In this document: piece by piece, positions 16,259 through 25,140 of the stretch
Numbering within the stretch: position 1 is the first letter of the stretch
Layout: the number at the start of each line of letters is the position of its first letter
Assembly: GCA_044222005.1 (NCBI GenBank)
Contig: JBGANY010000007.1
Coordinates: 1 to 64,000 of the forward strand
Length of the DNA stretch: 64,000 nt
Direction: 5' to 3'
Source of the DNA: Methylotenera_A sp044222005
Lineage (GTDB): Bacteria > Pseudomonadota > Gammaproteobacteria > Burkholderiales > Methylophilaceae
The notes under the pieces: model-generated
The model's input: only the letters and a program-made list of their open reading frames with translations
Told to the model about the DNA's origin: nothing
The model's database searches: none
Translations under genes and position numbers: made by a program

Positions 16259-17554
16259 TCATTTCAAGCGGTATTCTGCGCTACATGCGTGCGCCTGCAA
16301 GCCTTCACCATGCGCCAAGGTTGAGGCGATCTTGCCTAGCTTTTGCGCACCTGCTGATGACACCATAATCAGGCTGGAACGTTTCTGGAAATCGTACACG
16401 CCCAAAGGCGAGCTAAAGCGTGCCGTACGAGAAGTCGGCAGCACATGGTTTGGCCCTGCGCAATAATCTCCCAGCGCCTCGCAGGTATCACGGCCCATAA
16501 AAATAGCGCCGGCGTGTTTGATCTTTTTGCTCATTTCCAGGGGATTCTCGACTGATAACTCCAAGTGCTCTGGCGCAATGTAATTGCTTATTTGAATCGC
16601 CTCATCCAAGTCTTTTACCAAGATGTGCGCACCGCGATTGGTAATGGAAGTATCAATAATATCCTTGCGCGGCATTTCCTGTACCAGCTTCTGCATGCTT
16701 GCTGCCACTGCATCCAGAAAGACTGCGTCCGGCGAGAGCAAAATCGCCTGCGCAAGCTCGTCATGCTCTGCCTGGCTAAATAAATCCATGGCAATCCAAT
16801 CCGGATTGGTCTTGCCATCGCAAATCACCAGAATTTCGGAAGGCCCAGCCACCATATCAATGCCGACCACCCCGAACACACGGCGCTTGGCGGCGGCCAC
16901 ATAGGCGTTGCCCGGCCCGACGATCTTATCCACCTGCGGCACGGTTTCTGTGCCATAAGCCAGCGCGCCTACTGCTTGTGCACCGCCAATGCAAAATACC
17001 CGGTCAACGCCTGCAATAGCTGCAGCCGCCAACACCAACGCATTTTTCTCGCCATTCGGTGTCGGCACGACCATGATGAGCTCTTGCACACCAGCCACTT
17101 TGGCAGGGATTGCATTCATCAACACACTCGAAGGATAGGCGGCTTTGCCGCCAGGGACGTATAAACCCACGCGATCGAGTGAAGTTACCTGCTGGCCAAG
17201 CAGCGTGGCATCTGCTTCAGTGTAACTCCATGACTGAATCAGCTGTTTCTCATGATAGCTTTTTACGCGGTCAGCAGCTGCCTGCAAAGCCTCGCGTTGA
17301 TTAGCTGGCAAGCCATTTAATGCAGCGGTTAATTCGGCTTTGCCAATTTCCAGTTCTGTCAGATTACTTGCGTTGGTCTTATCAAAACGGCTGGTGTATT
17401 CCAGCACCGCTGCATCACCGCGCGCTTTCACGTCTTTTAAGATATTGGCGACAACCGCATCGACACTGTCGTCCTGTGCGGTTTCAAAAGCCAGCAACGC
17501 TTTTAAATCGGCATCAAATTGCTTGTCTTGGGTAGATAAACGTCGAATGTTCAT
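16259..17554 (-). CDS. hisD: Histidinol dehydrogenase
   Basis: HisD oxidises histidinol to histidine in two NAD-dependent steps using a bound zinc. The 431-residue protein has the conserved blocks VGLYVPGGKAAYPSSVLM, KIVGPGNAYVAAAKR, MDLFSQAEHDELAQ and CAGPNHVLPTSRTARFSSPL. Its start overlaps the hisG stop by 4 bp. Confidence 0.97.
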   Translation of the reverse strand: MNIRRLSTQDKQFDADLKALLAFETAQDDSVDAVVANILKDVKARGDAAVLEYTSRFDKTNASNLTELEIGKAELTAALNGLPANQREALQAAADRVKSYHEKQLIQSWSYTEADATLLGQQVTSLDRVGLYVPGGKAAYPSSVLMNAIPAKVAGVQELIMVVPTPNGEKNALVLAAAAIAGVDRVFCIGGAQAVGALAYGTETVPQVDKIVGPGNAYVAAAKRRVFGVVGIDMVAGPSEILVICDGKTNPDWIAMDLFSQAEHDELAQAILLSPDAVFLDAVAASMQKLVQEMPRKDIIDTSITNRGAHILVKDLDEAIQISNYIAPEHLELSVENPLEMSKKIKHAGAIFMGRDTCEALGDYCAGPNHVLPTSRTARFSSPLGVYDFQKRSSLIMVSSAGAQKLGKIASTLAHGEGLQAHACSAEYRLK

Positions 17555-18189
17555 TTTTTTATTGCAGAAGCAAATGCATCCAGAATTGGCTGTAACTGTG
17601 TTCTATTGAGCTTTAACGATGCCTGATTCACTACCAGGCGTGAGCTGATATCGCCCACCTCTTCAACCGCTTTAAGATTATTAGCGCGCAAGGTGTTGCC
17701 TGTGCTCACCAGATCCACGATCGCATCTGCCAACCCGACCAGCGGGCCTAATTCCATTGAGCCATACAGCTTGATCAGATCCACATGCATGCCTTTAGCG
17801 GCGAAGTGCTCGCGCGCAGTTTTCACGTATTTGGTCACCACCTTAAGCCGCGCGCCCTGACGGATACTGGCCTCATAATCAAAATCGTTGCTCACCGCCA
17901 CCATCATTTTGCACTTGGCGATTTGCAGGTCCAGCGGCTGATACAACCCTTCACCACCGTGCTCATCCAGCACGTCTTTCCCCGCAATTCCCAGATCGGC
18001 CGCGCCATACTGCACATAGGTCGGCACATCCGTCGCGCGCACGATAATCAGGCGCACATCATCGCGGTTGGTTAACAGAATGAGCTTACGCGAAGATTCA
18101 GGATCTTCCAGCGCATGAATACCCGCCGCCGCCAGAAGTGGCGTGGTTTCTTCAAAAATCCTGCCTTTTGAGAGTGCGATCGTAATCAT
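17551..18189 (-). CDS. hisG: ATP phosphoribosyltransferase, short form
   Basis: HisG commits PRPP and ATP to histidine synthesis. At 212 residues this is the short form, lacking the C-terminal ACT-like regulatory domain; known short HisG proteins need the HisZ subunit for activity and feedback control. ITIALSKGRIFEET opens the protein and LVSTGNTLRANNL is the PRPP-binding loop. No hisZ is in this window; in many betaproteobacteria it lies elsewhere, near purA. hisG leads the his run, 20 bp after murA. Confidence 0.95.
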   Translation of the reverse strand: MITIALSKGRIFEETTPLLAAAGIHALEDPESSRKLILLTNRDDVRLIIVRATDVPTYVQYGAADLGIAGKDVLDEHGGEGLYQPLDLQIAKCKMMVAVSNDFDYEASIRQGARLKVVTKYVKTAREHFAAKGMHVDLIKLYGSMELGPLVGLADAIVDLVSTGNTLRANNLKAVEEVGDISSRLVVNQASLKLNRTQLQPILDAFASAIKK

Positions 18190-18209
18190 AGGTTTCTTGG
18201 TTAAATGGC

Positions 18210-19475
18210 TTAATGGCTACGGCGCACCATTGCGCCAAGTTTAGTTAATTTCTCTTCCAACTGCTCATAGCCACGGTCAAGATGATAAATGCGGTCGATC
18301 ACTGTTTCATCGCTGGCGACCAGGCCGGCCAGCACCAAGCCTGCCGAAGCGCGTAGATCCGTGGCCATCACATTGGCGCCATCCAGTTTATTGACGCCCT
18401 TTACCAGTGCTGTGTTGCCCTGCACTTCGATATTGGCCCCCATGCGCTGCAGTTCCTGCACGTGCATGAAGCGGTTTTCAAAAATCGTTTCATGTACCGT
18501 CGAAACGCCCTCTGCCACCGTATTCATAGCCATAAACTGCGCCTGCATATCGGTGGGGAAAGCCGGGTGCGGCGCGGTACGGATATTGACCGCTTTCAGT
18601 TTGCCGTTGCTTTTCACTGTAATCGTGTTCGCCGTGTGCGCTACCTCTGCACCTGCTTCGCGCAGTTTTTCAATCACCGCTTCCAGCAGATCGGGACGCG
18701 CGTTTTTTAGCGTCACATCGCCTCCTGTCATGGCGGCTGCCACCATATAGGTACCAGCTTCGATACGGTCACATACGATATGGTGACTCGCACCGCTCAG
18801 GCGCTCGACACCATGAATGGTGATGGCATCCGTGCCGGCACCGGTAATTCTGGCGCCCATTTTATTGAGGCACTCGGCCAAATCGACCACCTCTGGCTCT
18901 TTCGCGGCGTTCTCCAGCACCGTAGTGCCTTGAGCCAACGCCGCTGCCATCATCAGGTTTTCAGTGCCGGTGACGGTCACCAAATCCATATAATACTTTG
19001 CGCCCTGCAAACGGCGATTGGGCAAATGCAAGGTGCTGGCCTGAATATAACCGTGCGTAATATGAATCGCCGCCCCCATGGCCTGCAAGCCCTTGATATG
19101 CAGATCCACCGGGCGTGAGCCGATCGCGCAACCACCGGGAAGAGAAACCCGCGCCGTGCCAAAGCGTGCCAACAAAGGCCCCAGTACCAGAATAGACGCA
19201 CGCATGGTTTTTACCATCTCGTAAGTCGCTTCAAACGAAGCAACATCACTTGCATCCAGTATCACGGCACCGCCATCACGCGTCACTTTCACGCCCATGG
19301 TGTCCAGCAGCTTGAGTGTGGAACTCACATCACGCAGCGCCGGCACGCCGGTTAAGGTCAGCGGCGTTTCGGCCAGCAAACCCGCGCACAAAATGGGCAA
19401 GGCTGCATTTTTAGCCCCGGAAATCGTGATTTCGCCATGTAGCGGCCTGCCACCTTCTATAATCAGTTTATCCAA
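18210..19475 (-). CDS. murA: UDP-N-acetylglucosamine 1-carboxyvinyltransferase
   Basis: MurA adds enolpyruvate to UDP-GlcNAc, the first committed step of peptidoglycan synthesis. The 421-residue protein has the N-terminal GGRPLHGEITISGAKNAALP with Lys22 and Asn23. The catalytic loop is LPGGCAIGSRPVDLH with Cys116, so it should be fosfomycin-sensitive. It follows grxD by one base and precedes hisG by 20 bp, a conserved murA-hisG junction. Confidence 0.97.
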   Translation of the reverse strand: MDKLIIEGGRPLHGEITISGAKNAALPILCAGLLAETPLTLTGVPALRDVSSTLKLLDTMGVKVTRDGGAVILDASDVASFEATYEMVKTMRASILVLGPLLARFGTARVSLPGGCAIGSRPVDLHIKGLQAMGAAIHITHGYIQASTLHLPNRRLQGAKYYMDLVTVTGTENLMMAAALAQGTTVLENAAKEPEVVDLAECLNKMGARITGAGTDAITIHGVERLSGASHHIVCDRIEAGTYMVAAAMTGGDVTLKNARPDLLEAVIEKLREAGAEVAHTANTITVKSNGKLKAVNIRTAPHPAFPTDMQAQFMAMNTVAEGVSTVHETIFENRFMHVQELQRMGANIEVQGNTALVKGVNKLDGANVMATDLRASAGLVLAGLVASDETVIDRIYHLDRGYEQLEEKLTKLGAMVRRSH

Positions 19476-19476
19476 G

Positions 19477-19788
19477 TTATTTGGCGCCTTCTAACAGTGT
19501 TTGCAGCTCGCCGCTTTCGTACATGGCGCGCATAATATCTGCGCCACCAATAAACTCACCCTTTACGTACAGCTGCGGAATGGTCGGCCAATTGGCATAT
19601 TGCTTAATGCCTTCGCGAATATTCTGATCCTGCAGCACATCCACCGCGATGTATCTGGCATTGCAGGCATCCAGAATCTGTGTAGCCAAATTTGAAAATC
19701 CGCATTGGGGAAACTTGGGGCTGCCTTTCATGTAAAGCACCACCGGGTTGCTGGTCACTGTTTCTTTAATTACTGCCTGTGCATCCAT
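19477..19788 (-). CDS. grxD: Monothiol glutaredoxin (CGFS type, Grx4/GrxD)
   Basis: CGFS glutaredoxins bind and transfer 2Fe-2S clusters with glutathione. The 103-residue protein carries the signature PQCGFS with Cys29 and the glutathione-binding Lys21, then WPTIPQLYVKGEFIGGADI. It abuts the bolA gene: the bolA stop is immediately followed by the grxD start (TAAATG). CGFS glutaredoxins and BolA proteins are known to form cluster-bridged heterodimers, so the pair is probably functional. Confidence 0.96.
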   Translation of the reverse strand: MDAQAVIKETVTSNPVVLYMKGSPKFPQCGFSNLATQILDACNARYIAVDVLQDQNIREGIKQYANWPTIPQLYVKGEFIGGADIMRAMYESGELQTLLEGAK

Positions 19789-20043
19789 TTACTTCTCCAT
19801 TTCTTTCAAATCCTGCCATTTTTGCGGGCTGTAGGTTTTCATCGATAACGCGTGTATCTCGGCACGCATACGGTCGCCTAAGGCACCATAAACGAGCTGA
19901 TGCTGCTGTACCATGGATTTACCCGCGAAGGCCGGACTCACAATCACAGCCTCAAAATGCGTGCCGTCCTCACCCGATACTTGAATGTAATCGCATACCA
20001 AACCTTGCCTGATATAACCTTCCAACTGTGATGCACTTAACAA
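19789..20043 (-). CDS. BolA-family protein (IbaG/YrbA type)
   Basis: The 84-residue BolA-fold protein contains GEDGTHFEAVIVSPAFAGKSMVQQHQLVYGALG, the family's conserved loop and helix, including the His that helps bind a cluster shared with a CGFS glutaredoxin. (Key segments: DGTHFEA, FAGKSMVQQHQLVY.) The position between an ABC exporter and murA matches ibaG of E. coli, which lies between mla and murA. It abuts grxD without a gap. Confidence 0.92.
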   Translation of the reverse strand: MLSASQLEGYIRQGLVCDYIQVSGEDGTHFEAVIVSPAFAGKSMVQQHQLVYGALGDRMRAEIHALSMKTYSPQKWQDLKEMEK

Positions 20044-20062
20044 TCTGAACTCGCCTTTTGGT

Positions 20063-20851
20063 TTAGCCTCTTAACTTATAGCCGGATTTTAACATTTTTA
20101 GGGCTAGCCATGCTAACCCGAATAAAAATGCGGCAACTACGCTGATGCTGATCCACGGCGAAATATCTCCCTTGCCAAAAAAACCGTACCTGAATCCATC
20201 AATCATATAAAAGAACGGGTTGAACTTGGATACGGCTTGCCAGAATGGCGGTAAGGAATGAATGGAATAAAACACGCCCGATAAAAACGTGAGCGGCATG
20301 ATCACAAAGTTTTGAAATGCGGCCATCTGGTCGAATTTATCTGCCCAAATACCCGCAATAATGCCGAAGGTACCCAATAGCGCGCTACCCAAAAGCGCGA
20401 ACGCAAGTATCCACAACGGGTGTGCAATCGGCAAATCGACGAACCATATCGCTACCAGATAAATAGCCAGGCCTACCAGCAAGCCGCGCACTATCGAAGC
20501 AGCTAAAAACGCGATATAAAACTGCAAATAGGTCAGCGGCGTGAGCAAGATAAAAATAATATTACCCATCACTTTTGACTGAATGAGGCTGGAAGAGCTG
20601 TTCGCAAAAGCATTCTGCAGCAGTGACATCATCATCAAGCCAGGGATCAGAAATGCAGTATAAGGCACATTTTTGTAAACTTGCACATGACCCTCGAGCA
20701 CATGTGAAAATATCAGCAAATACAATAACGCCGTGAGCACGGGTGAAGCCACCGTCTGAAAAGCCACACGCCAAAAACGTAAAATCTCTTTTTTAAAAAG
20801 CGTGTAAGTGCCACGCCATTGCTGGGACACAAGGTCGTCAAACATAGTCAT
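20063..20851 (-). CDS. ABC-2 type exporter permease (YadH-like)
   Basis: The 262-residue membrane protein has six predicted helices and the ABC-2 signature region (PLTFLSGVFYSIHSLPPFWQ near 190). The N-terminal cytoplasmic helix TLFKKEILRFWRVAFQT precedes helix 1. Its start overlaps the ATPase gene by 4 bp, so the two form one transporter. The substrate is unknown; similar YadGH pairs lie beside mla genes in many betaproteobacteria. Confidence 0.9.
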   Translation of the reverse strand: MTMFDDLVSQQWRGTYTLFKKEILRFWRVAFQTVASPVLTALLYLLIFSHVLEGHVQVYKNVPYTAFLIPGLMMMSLLQNAFANSSSSLIQSKVMGNIIFILLTPLTYLQFYIAFLAASIVRGLLVGLAIYLVAIWFVDLPIAHPLWILAFALLGSALLGTFGIIAGIWADKFDQMAAFQNFVIMPLTFLSGVFYSIHSLPPFWQAVSKFNPFFYMIDGFRYGFFGKGDISPWISISVVAAFLFGLAWLALKMLKSGYKLRG

Positions 20852-21765
20852 TTGCTACCCACCAAGGACATGAACACATCTTCCAGATCAGCTTCGAATA
20901 ATTGCATATCTTCTATACGTGCTTTGGCCTTGCGTAATTCGCCCAGCACAAATTCCACCTGGTTCAGCTCGGTAAGGGCGAGCGTAAAAACGCCATTTTC
21001 ACCACTTTTTAACAAAGGCAGCAATGTAGTCGGTAGCATCGCATTGCCCAGCTTAAGCCGCAAATTTTTACCGGCAAGCTTGTTGAGCAAGTTTGCAGTC
21101 GAGTCCAAAGCTACGATTTCACCCTGCTTCATCATCGCCACGCGCTTGCACAAGGTCTCGGCCTCTTCCAGATAATGCGTAGTAAGGATAATGGTATGCC
21201 CATCACGGTTAAGCCGTTTAATAAATCCCCACAGCATTTGCCGCAGCTCAACATCCACGCCTGCAGTAGGCTCATCCAGCACGATTACAGGCGGCTTGTG
21301 TGCCAGGGCCTGCGCAATCAGGGCGCGGCGTTTCATGCCGCCAGAAAGCTTGCGCATGTTGGTGTATGCTTTATCGGTCAAACCCAGGCTCTCAATCACC
21401 TCATCTACCCAAGCGTCATTCTCGCGGCCACGGCCGAAATAGCCGGCCTGAAAGCGCAGCATTTCGCGTACGTTAAAAAACGGGTCAAACACCAGTTCCT
21501 GCGGCACTACGCCCAGCGCCATACGTGCGGCCTGGTAATCACCCACCACATCATGCCCCATGATAGAAGCCTTGCCCTGCGATGGCTTGAGCAACCCTGC
21601 CAGAATATTGATGAGCGTGGATTTGCCCGCCCCATTCGGGCCTAACAAGGCAAAAAACTCGCCCTGGTTGATGGTTAAATCGATGCCATTGAGCGCATGT
21701 AAGCTGCCAAACCGCTTATGGACTTGTTCGATTTTAATGGCTGGCGCCGTATTATTTTCTAGCAA
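20848..21765 (-). CDS. ABC transporter ATP-binding protein (YadG-like)
   Basis: The ATPase partner of the ABC-2 permease. It has Walker A GPNGAGKST, signature LSGGMKRRALIAQAL, Walker B VIVLDEPTAGVD and the switch His in ILTTHYLEEAE. The frame is open up to an ATG at 21837, but that would place a 24-bp perfect palindromic terminator inside the coding region. I therefore prefer a TTG at 21763-21765, preceded by an AGGA Shine-Dalgarno, giving 305 residues, close to the YadG length of about 308. Confidence 0.9.
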   Translation of the reverse strand: MLENNTAPAIKIEQVHKRFGSLHALNGIDLTINQGEFFALLGPNGAGKSTLINILAGLLKPSQGKASIMGHDVVGDYQAARMALGVVPQELVFDPFFNVREMLRFQAGYFGRGRENDAWVDEVIESLGLTDKAYTNMRKLSGGMKRRALIAQALAHKPPVIVLDEPTAGVDVELRQMLWGFIKRLNRDGHTIILTTHYLEEAETLCKRVAMMKQGEIVALDSTANLLNKLAGKNLRLKLGNAMLPTTLLPLLKSGENGVFTLALTELNQVEFVLGELRKAKARIEDMQLFEADLEDVFMSLVGSK

Positions 21766-21797
21766 GAAAAATCCTGAAACTTTTATTGGTTGATCAC

Positions 21798-21830
21798 AAA
21801 AACTAAACCCCATCTTGCAAGATGGGGTTA
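21798..21830 (-). terminator. Intrinsic terminator after the mla operon
   Basis: A perfect inverted repeat with 11-bp arms (21806-21816 and 21819-21829, GC core CCCC/GGGG) is followed on the minus strand by TAGTTTTTG. It lies 33 bp after the mlaB stop and just before the TTG start of the ABC ATPase gene. Confidence 0.85.
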
Positions 21831-21862
21831 TTAACATATTCTAAACGCGCTTAAAACAGAGA

Positions 21863-22144
21863 CTAATTGATCAACTCTGCCACGCCGTATAATTGCGTCA
21901 GGCTGATTAAATTGGCAGGCAGATTCACAAACGTCAGTGCCTTATTTTCTAACTGCGCGCGGCGCTTCCACTCCAAAATCAGGCTAATGGTCGATGTGTC
22001 GATATTATTCACTTTCGCAAAATCTACCATCGTGTCCGCCGCAATAGGCAGCGCCTTGCTTGCCGTCAGAAGCGGTTGCACGGTGTCGATAACCACATCG
22101 CCGCTCAGGCTCCAGCGATGATCGATTTGCGTCAATTGCGCCAT
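21863..22144 (-). CDS. mlaB: STAS-domain protein MlaB
   Basis: MlaB is the small cytoplasmic subunit that binds and regulates the MlaF ATPase in the MlaFEDB phospholipid transporter. The 93-residue product has a STAS-like fold: VIDTVQPLLTASKALP, then VDFAKVNNIDTSTISLIL with the conserved Asp-Ser/Thr loop. It overlaps mlaC by one base and is the last mla gene before the terminator. Confidence 0.9.
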   Translation of the reverse strand: MAQLTQIDHRWSLSGDVVIDTVQPLLTASKALPIAADTMVDFAKVNNIDTSTISLILEWKRRAQLENKALTFVNLPANLISLTQLYGVAELIN

Positions 22145-22788
22145 TATTTAGTTCCGGCCGCTGCAGTGACAGGTTGCGCGGCTTTGTTTTTATCCGCCAG
22201 TTTTTTAATCAAGCTATCCAGACCATTCTGGCGAATTTCCTGTGCGAACTGGCCACGATAATTTGTCACCAGGCTGACACCTTCTATCACGATGTCGTAC
22301 ACTTTCCATATATCCTCCTGCTTCTCTAGCGTGTAATCTACCGCGATTGGCTGGCCGCCCGGCTGCAGGATTTGTGTTTTTACCGATGCCACATTCGAGC
22401 CATTGACCATGCGAAGCGGCTTGTATTCGATGGTTTGATCTCTGTATTTAGAAAGTGCAGAAGCGTAAGTGCGAATCAGCAAAGTTCGAAATTCTGTTTG
22501 AAAGGCAGCTTTCTGCTCCGGCGTGGCTCTCGTCCAGTTTTTCCCTAGCACCATGCGTGAAACTTTATCAAAATTAAAGTTCGGTACAATTTTTTCTTCG
22601 GCCAGGGCAAATATTTTTTCCTGATCACCCGCCTGGATATCTTTGTCACTTTTAACAGTGGCCAATACATCTTCGGCAGTCCTTTTTACCAATTCATCAG
22701 GGCCTTCAGCAGCAAAGCCCGCCGCACTGAAACATAGCAAACTCAATGCAATAAAAAATCGAAATACAATTGAAAGTTGTTTCATCAT
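22144..22788 (-). CDS. mlaC: Periplasmic phospholipid-binding protein MlaC
   Basis: MlaC shuttles phospholipid between the outer-membrane MlaA complex and inner-membrane MlaD. The 214-residue precursor has a signal peptide ending near SAAGFAAEG and the family blocks PNFNFDKVSRMVLGKNW, FRTLLIRTYASAL and YDIVIEGVSLVTNYR. It lies 62 bp after mlaD. No mlaA gene is in this operon. Confidence 0.95.
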   Translation of the reverse strand: MMKQLSIVFRFFIALSLLCFSAAGFAAEGPDELVKRTAEDVLATVKSDKDIQAGDQEKIFALAEEKIVPNFNFDKVSRMVLGKNWTRATPEQKAAFQTEFRTLLIRTYASALSKYRDQTIEYKPLRMVNGSNVASVKTQILQPGGQPIAVDYTLEKQEDIWKVYDIVIEGVSLVTNYRGQFAQEIRQNGLDSLIKKLADKNKAAQPVTAAAGTK

Positions 22789-22850
22789 TTAATCCTTATT
22801 TTTCAGTCCAGATATTATTAATTTTGGTTTTTTTAATTCTGATTGTTTAA

Positions 22851-23420
22851 TTACGGCGCCACAGGCTTGCTAATCGCATCCAGCGGGCTTGCAGTTAACG
22901 CGTCATCAGCCGCTTTGGTTGATGCCGGAGAGTTTGATTTGGTTGCAGCAGGCGCATCGTTGGTACTTTCCGATGCCTTGTTGTATAAAAATTGGCTGAT
23001 CATTTTTTCCAATACCACAGCGTCTTGCGTTTGCGTGATTTTGTCTCCGTTTTTCAGCATTGCCTCATCGCCACCCGCTTCTAAGCCGATGTATTGCTCA
23101 CCCAGCAGACCTGCGGTATAGATATTCGCAAAAGTATCTTTAGGAAAATTATAACGTTTATCGATATTCAGACTCACCACCGCCTCAAAAGTTGCAGGGT
23201 CAAATTTAATATCACCCACACGGCCAACCACCACGCCTGCACTTTTCACCGGTGCGCGCGGTTTTAAGCCACCGATATTTTCAAAATTAGCGGTCACGGT
23301 ATAAGTGATACCTATATTGCTGGTGGTTAAGTTGCCCACTTTCATGGCAAGCCCAAGCAGCGCCGCCACACCCAGTGCGACAAAAATGCCCACCCATAAA
23401 TCTATCGTTGTTCTTTCCAT
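22851..23420 (-). CDS. mlaD: MCE-domain substrate-binding protein MlaD
   Basis: MlaD forms the hexameric periplasmic ring of the Mla system. The 189-residue protein has one N-terminal anchor (DLWVGIFVALGVAALLGLA), an MCE domain (about 38-115, with NIGGLKPRAPVKSAGVVVG) and the pore-helix segment DAVVLEKMISQFLYN. A disordered Ala/Ser/Thr tail follows, longer than in E. coli MlaD. Confidence 0.96.
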   Translation of the reverse strand: MERTTIDLWVGIFVALGVAALLGLAMKVGNLTTSNIGITYTVTANFENIGGLKPRAPVKSAGVVVGRVGDIKFDPATFEAVVSLNIDKRYNFPKDTFANIYTAGLLGEQYIGLEAGGDEAMLKNGDKITQTQDAVVLEKMISQFLYNKASESTNDAPAATKSNSPASTKAADDALTASPLDAISKPVAP

Positions 23421-23438
23421 TGCCTACTCCTGCATGCT

Positions 23439-24245
23439 TTACAAAGTAATCATAAATGAGGTTAATACGAAATCCAGCCCTAACACTGCCAACGATGAAA
23501 TGACCACTGTTCTTGTCGTGGCGCGGCTCACGCCTTCCGCCGTGGGTGGCGCATCATAGCCTTCAAATAGCGCAATCATGGTACAGGCAACACCAAATAC
23601 CGCGCTTTTAATTACGCCGTTCACAATGTCATCGTGCCAATCTACATTGGCCTGCATTTGCGACCAGAACGCGCCTGAATCCACACCAATTAATGGCACG
23701 GCTACCAAATAACCGCCCAGAATACCCACCATTGAGAATAACGCCGCCAATACCGGCATAGCAATCACGCCCGCCCAAAAACGCGGCGCAATGACCCGTG
23801 CGATCGGACTCACCGCCATCATCTCCATGGCGGATAATTGCTCAGTGGCTTTCATTAAGCCAATCTCGGCAGTAATGGCCGTACCGGCGCGGCCTGCAAA
23901 TAACAAAGCAGTGACCACCGGCCCCAGTTCACGTACCAGAGCCAAGGCCACCAACACGCCAATGGCCTCCGACGAGCCATATTTTTGCAATGTGTTGTAA
24001 CCCTGCAAGGCCAGTACCATGCCGACAAAGAAAGCTGAAACCACAATAATGATGAGCGACATCACCCCCGTGAAATACACCTCACGAATGGTTAAATGAA
24101 ACCTGCGGAAGCTTTCGCCGGACGAAATCAGCGTTAACCAGAATAAGCGTGCGCCTGCTCCCAGCTGCCAAATTTGCCCGGTAAAGCGATGGCCAATGTT
24201 ACGCAAAGTGCGCACCAGGCTGACAAACAGGCCGGAACGTATCAT
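23439..24245 (-). CDS. mlaE: Phospholipid ABC transporter permease MlaE
   Basis: MlaE is the dimeric membrane subunit of MlaFEDB. The 268-residue protein shows the MlaE/Ttg2B family signatures GYNTLQKYGSSEAIGVLVALALVRELGPVVTALLFAGRAGTA in segments (VRELGPVVTAL, GRAGTAI) and EIGLMKATEQLSAMEMM. Its start overlaps mlaF by 4 bp and it lies 18 bp before mlaD. Confidence 0.96.
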   Translation of the reverse strand: MIRSGLFVSLVRTLRNIGHRFTGQIWQLGAGARLFWLTLISSGESFRRFHLTIREVYFTGVMSLIIIVVSAFFVGMVLALQGYNTLQKYGSSEAIGVLVALALVRELGPVVTALLFAGRAGTAITAEIGLMKATEQLSAMEMMAVSPIARVIAPRFWAGVIAMPVLAALFSMVGILGGYLVAVPLIGVDSGAFWSQMQANVDWHDDIVNGVIKSAVFGVACTMIALFEGYDAPPTAEGVSRATTRTVVISSLAVLGLDFVLTSFMITL

Positions 24246-25045
24246 GACCCGAACCCCAATAAATCTTGCTTATAATCACCCGCTGCATAATGAAACGGTA
24301 CTGGGCCATCTTTTTCGCCATGTACGAACTGATGCACAAACGGCATGCTGGATTTACTCAAATCTTCCGGCGTACCTTCGGCTGCAACTGCGCCATTCGC
24401 CACAAAATAAACATAATCTGCGATTAAAAAAGTTTCTTTTACGTCGTGCGATACGATAATTGAAGTGGTGCCAAGCGCGTCGTTAAGCATGCGGATTAAA
24501 TCACAAATCACACCCATCGAAATCGGGTCTAGCCCCGCAAAAGGCTCGTCGTACATCACGATATCTGGGTCTAGCGCAATAGCGCGCGCCAAAGCCACCC
24601 GCCGCGCCATGCCGCCAGAAAGCTCTGCAGGCATCAGCTGATGCGCGCCTCGCAGGCCAACTGCATGCAACTTCATGAGCACCAAGTCATGAATCATGCT
24701 TTCAGGGAGTTTAGTATGCTCGCGCATCGGGAAGGCGACGTTTTCATATACCGACAAATCAGTAAACAGCGCACCGTGCTGAAACAGCATACCCATTTTA
24801 CGCCTCAGCTGGTAAATGCCTTCGCGGCTTTGTTTGTGCACCACCTGATCATCCACGCGCACTTCGCCCTTGTTGGGCTTGATCTGCCCGCCGATCAGGC
24901 GCAACAGCGTGGTTTTGCCGCTGCCGCTGCCACCCATGATGGCCACCACCTTGCCGCGCGGAAACACCATATTGATGCCCTGATGCAGCATACGGCCTTT
25001 GTAGCCAAACGAGAGGTTATCGATTTCTACAATATTTTGAGTCAT
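24242..25045 (-). CDS. mlaF: Phospholipid ABC transporter ATPase MlaF
   Basis: MlaF powers MlaFEDB. The 267-residue ATPase has Walker A GGSGSGKT (38-45), signature LSGGMARRVALARA, Walker B IVMYDEPFAGLD and switch His in IIVSHDVKE. A C-terminal extension follows, the region known to contact MlaB in E. coli. It is the first gene of mlaFEDCB; a promoter candidate lies at 25072-25099. Confidence 0.96.
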   Translation of the reverse strand: MTQNIVEIDNLSFGYKGRMLHQGINMVFPRGKVVAIMGGSGSGKTTLLRLIGGQIKPNKGEVRVDDQVVHKQSREGIYQLRRKMGMLFQHGALFTDLSVYENVAFPMREHTKLPESMIHDLVLMKLHAVGLRGAHQLMPAELSGGMARRVALARAIALDPDIVMYDEPFAGLDPISMGVICDLIRMLNDALGTTSIIVSHDVKETFLIADYVYFVANGAVAAEGTPEDLSKSSMPFVHQFVHGEKDGPVPFHYAAGDYKQDLLGFGS

Positions 25046-25071
25046 TTGTTATGCATATTAAATTTGCATCT

Positions 25072-25099
25072 ATTCTAATTGAAAACAGGGCCAAATCAA
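25072..25099 (-). promoter_or_regulatory. Promoter candidate for mlaFEDCB
   Basis: On the minus strand TTGATT (25094-25099), a 16-bp spacer and TAGAAT (25072-25077) lie 27 bp before the mlaF start. Match quality is moderate. Confidence 0.35.
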
Positions 25100-25140
25100 A
25101 ACGTGTAGCAAGCATTGAACAAATAAGCACTGGGGAAAAT

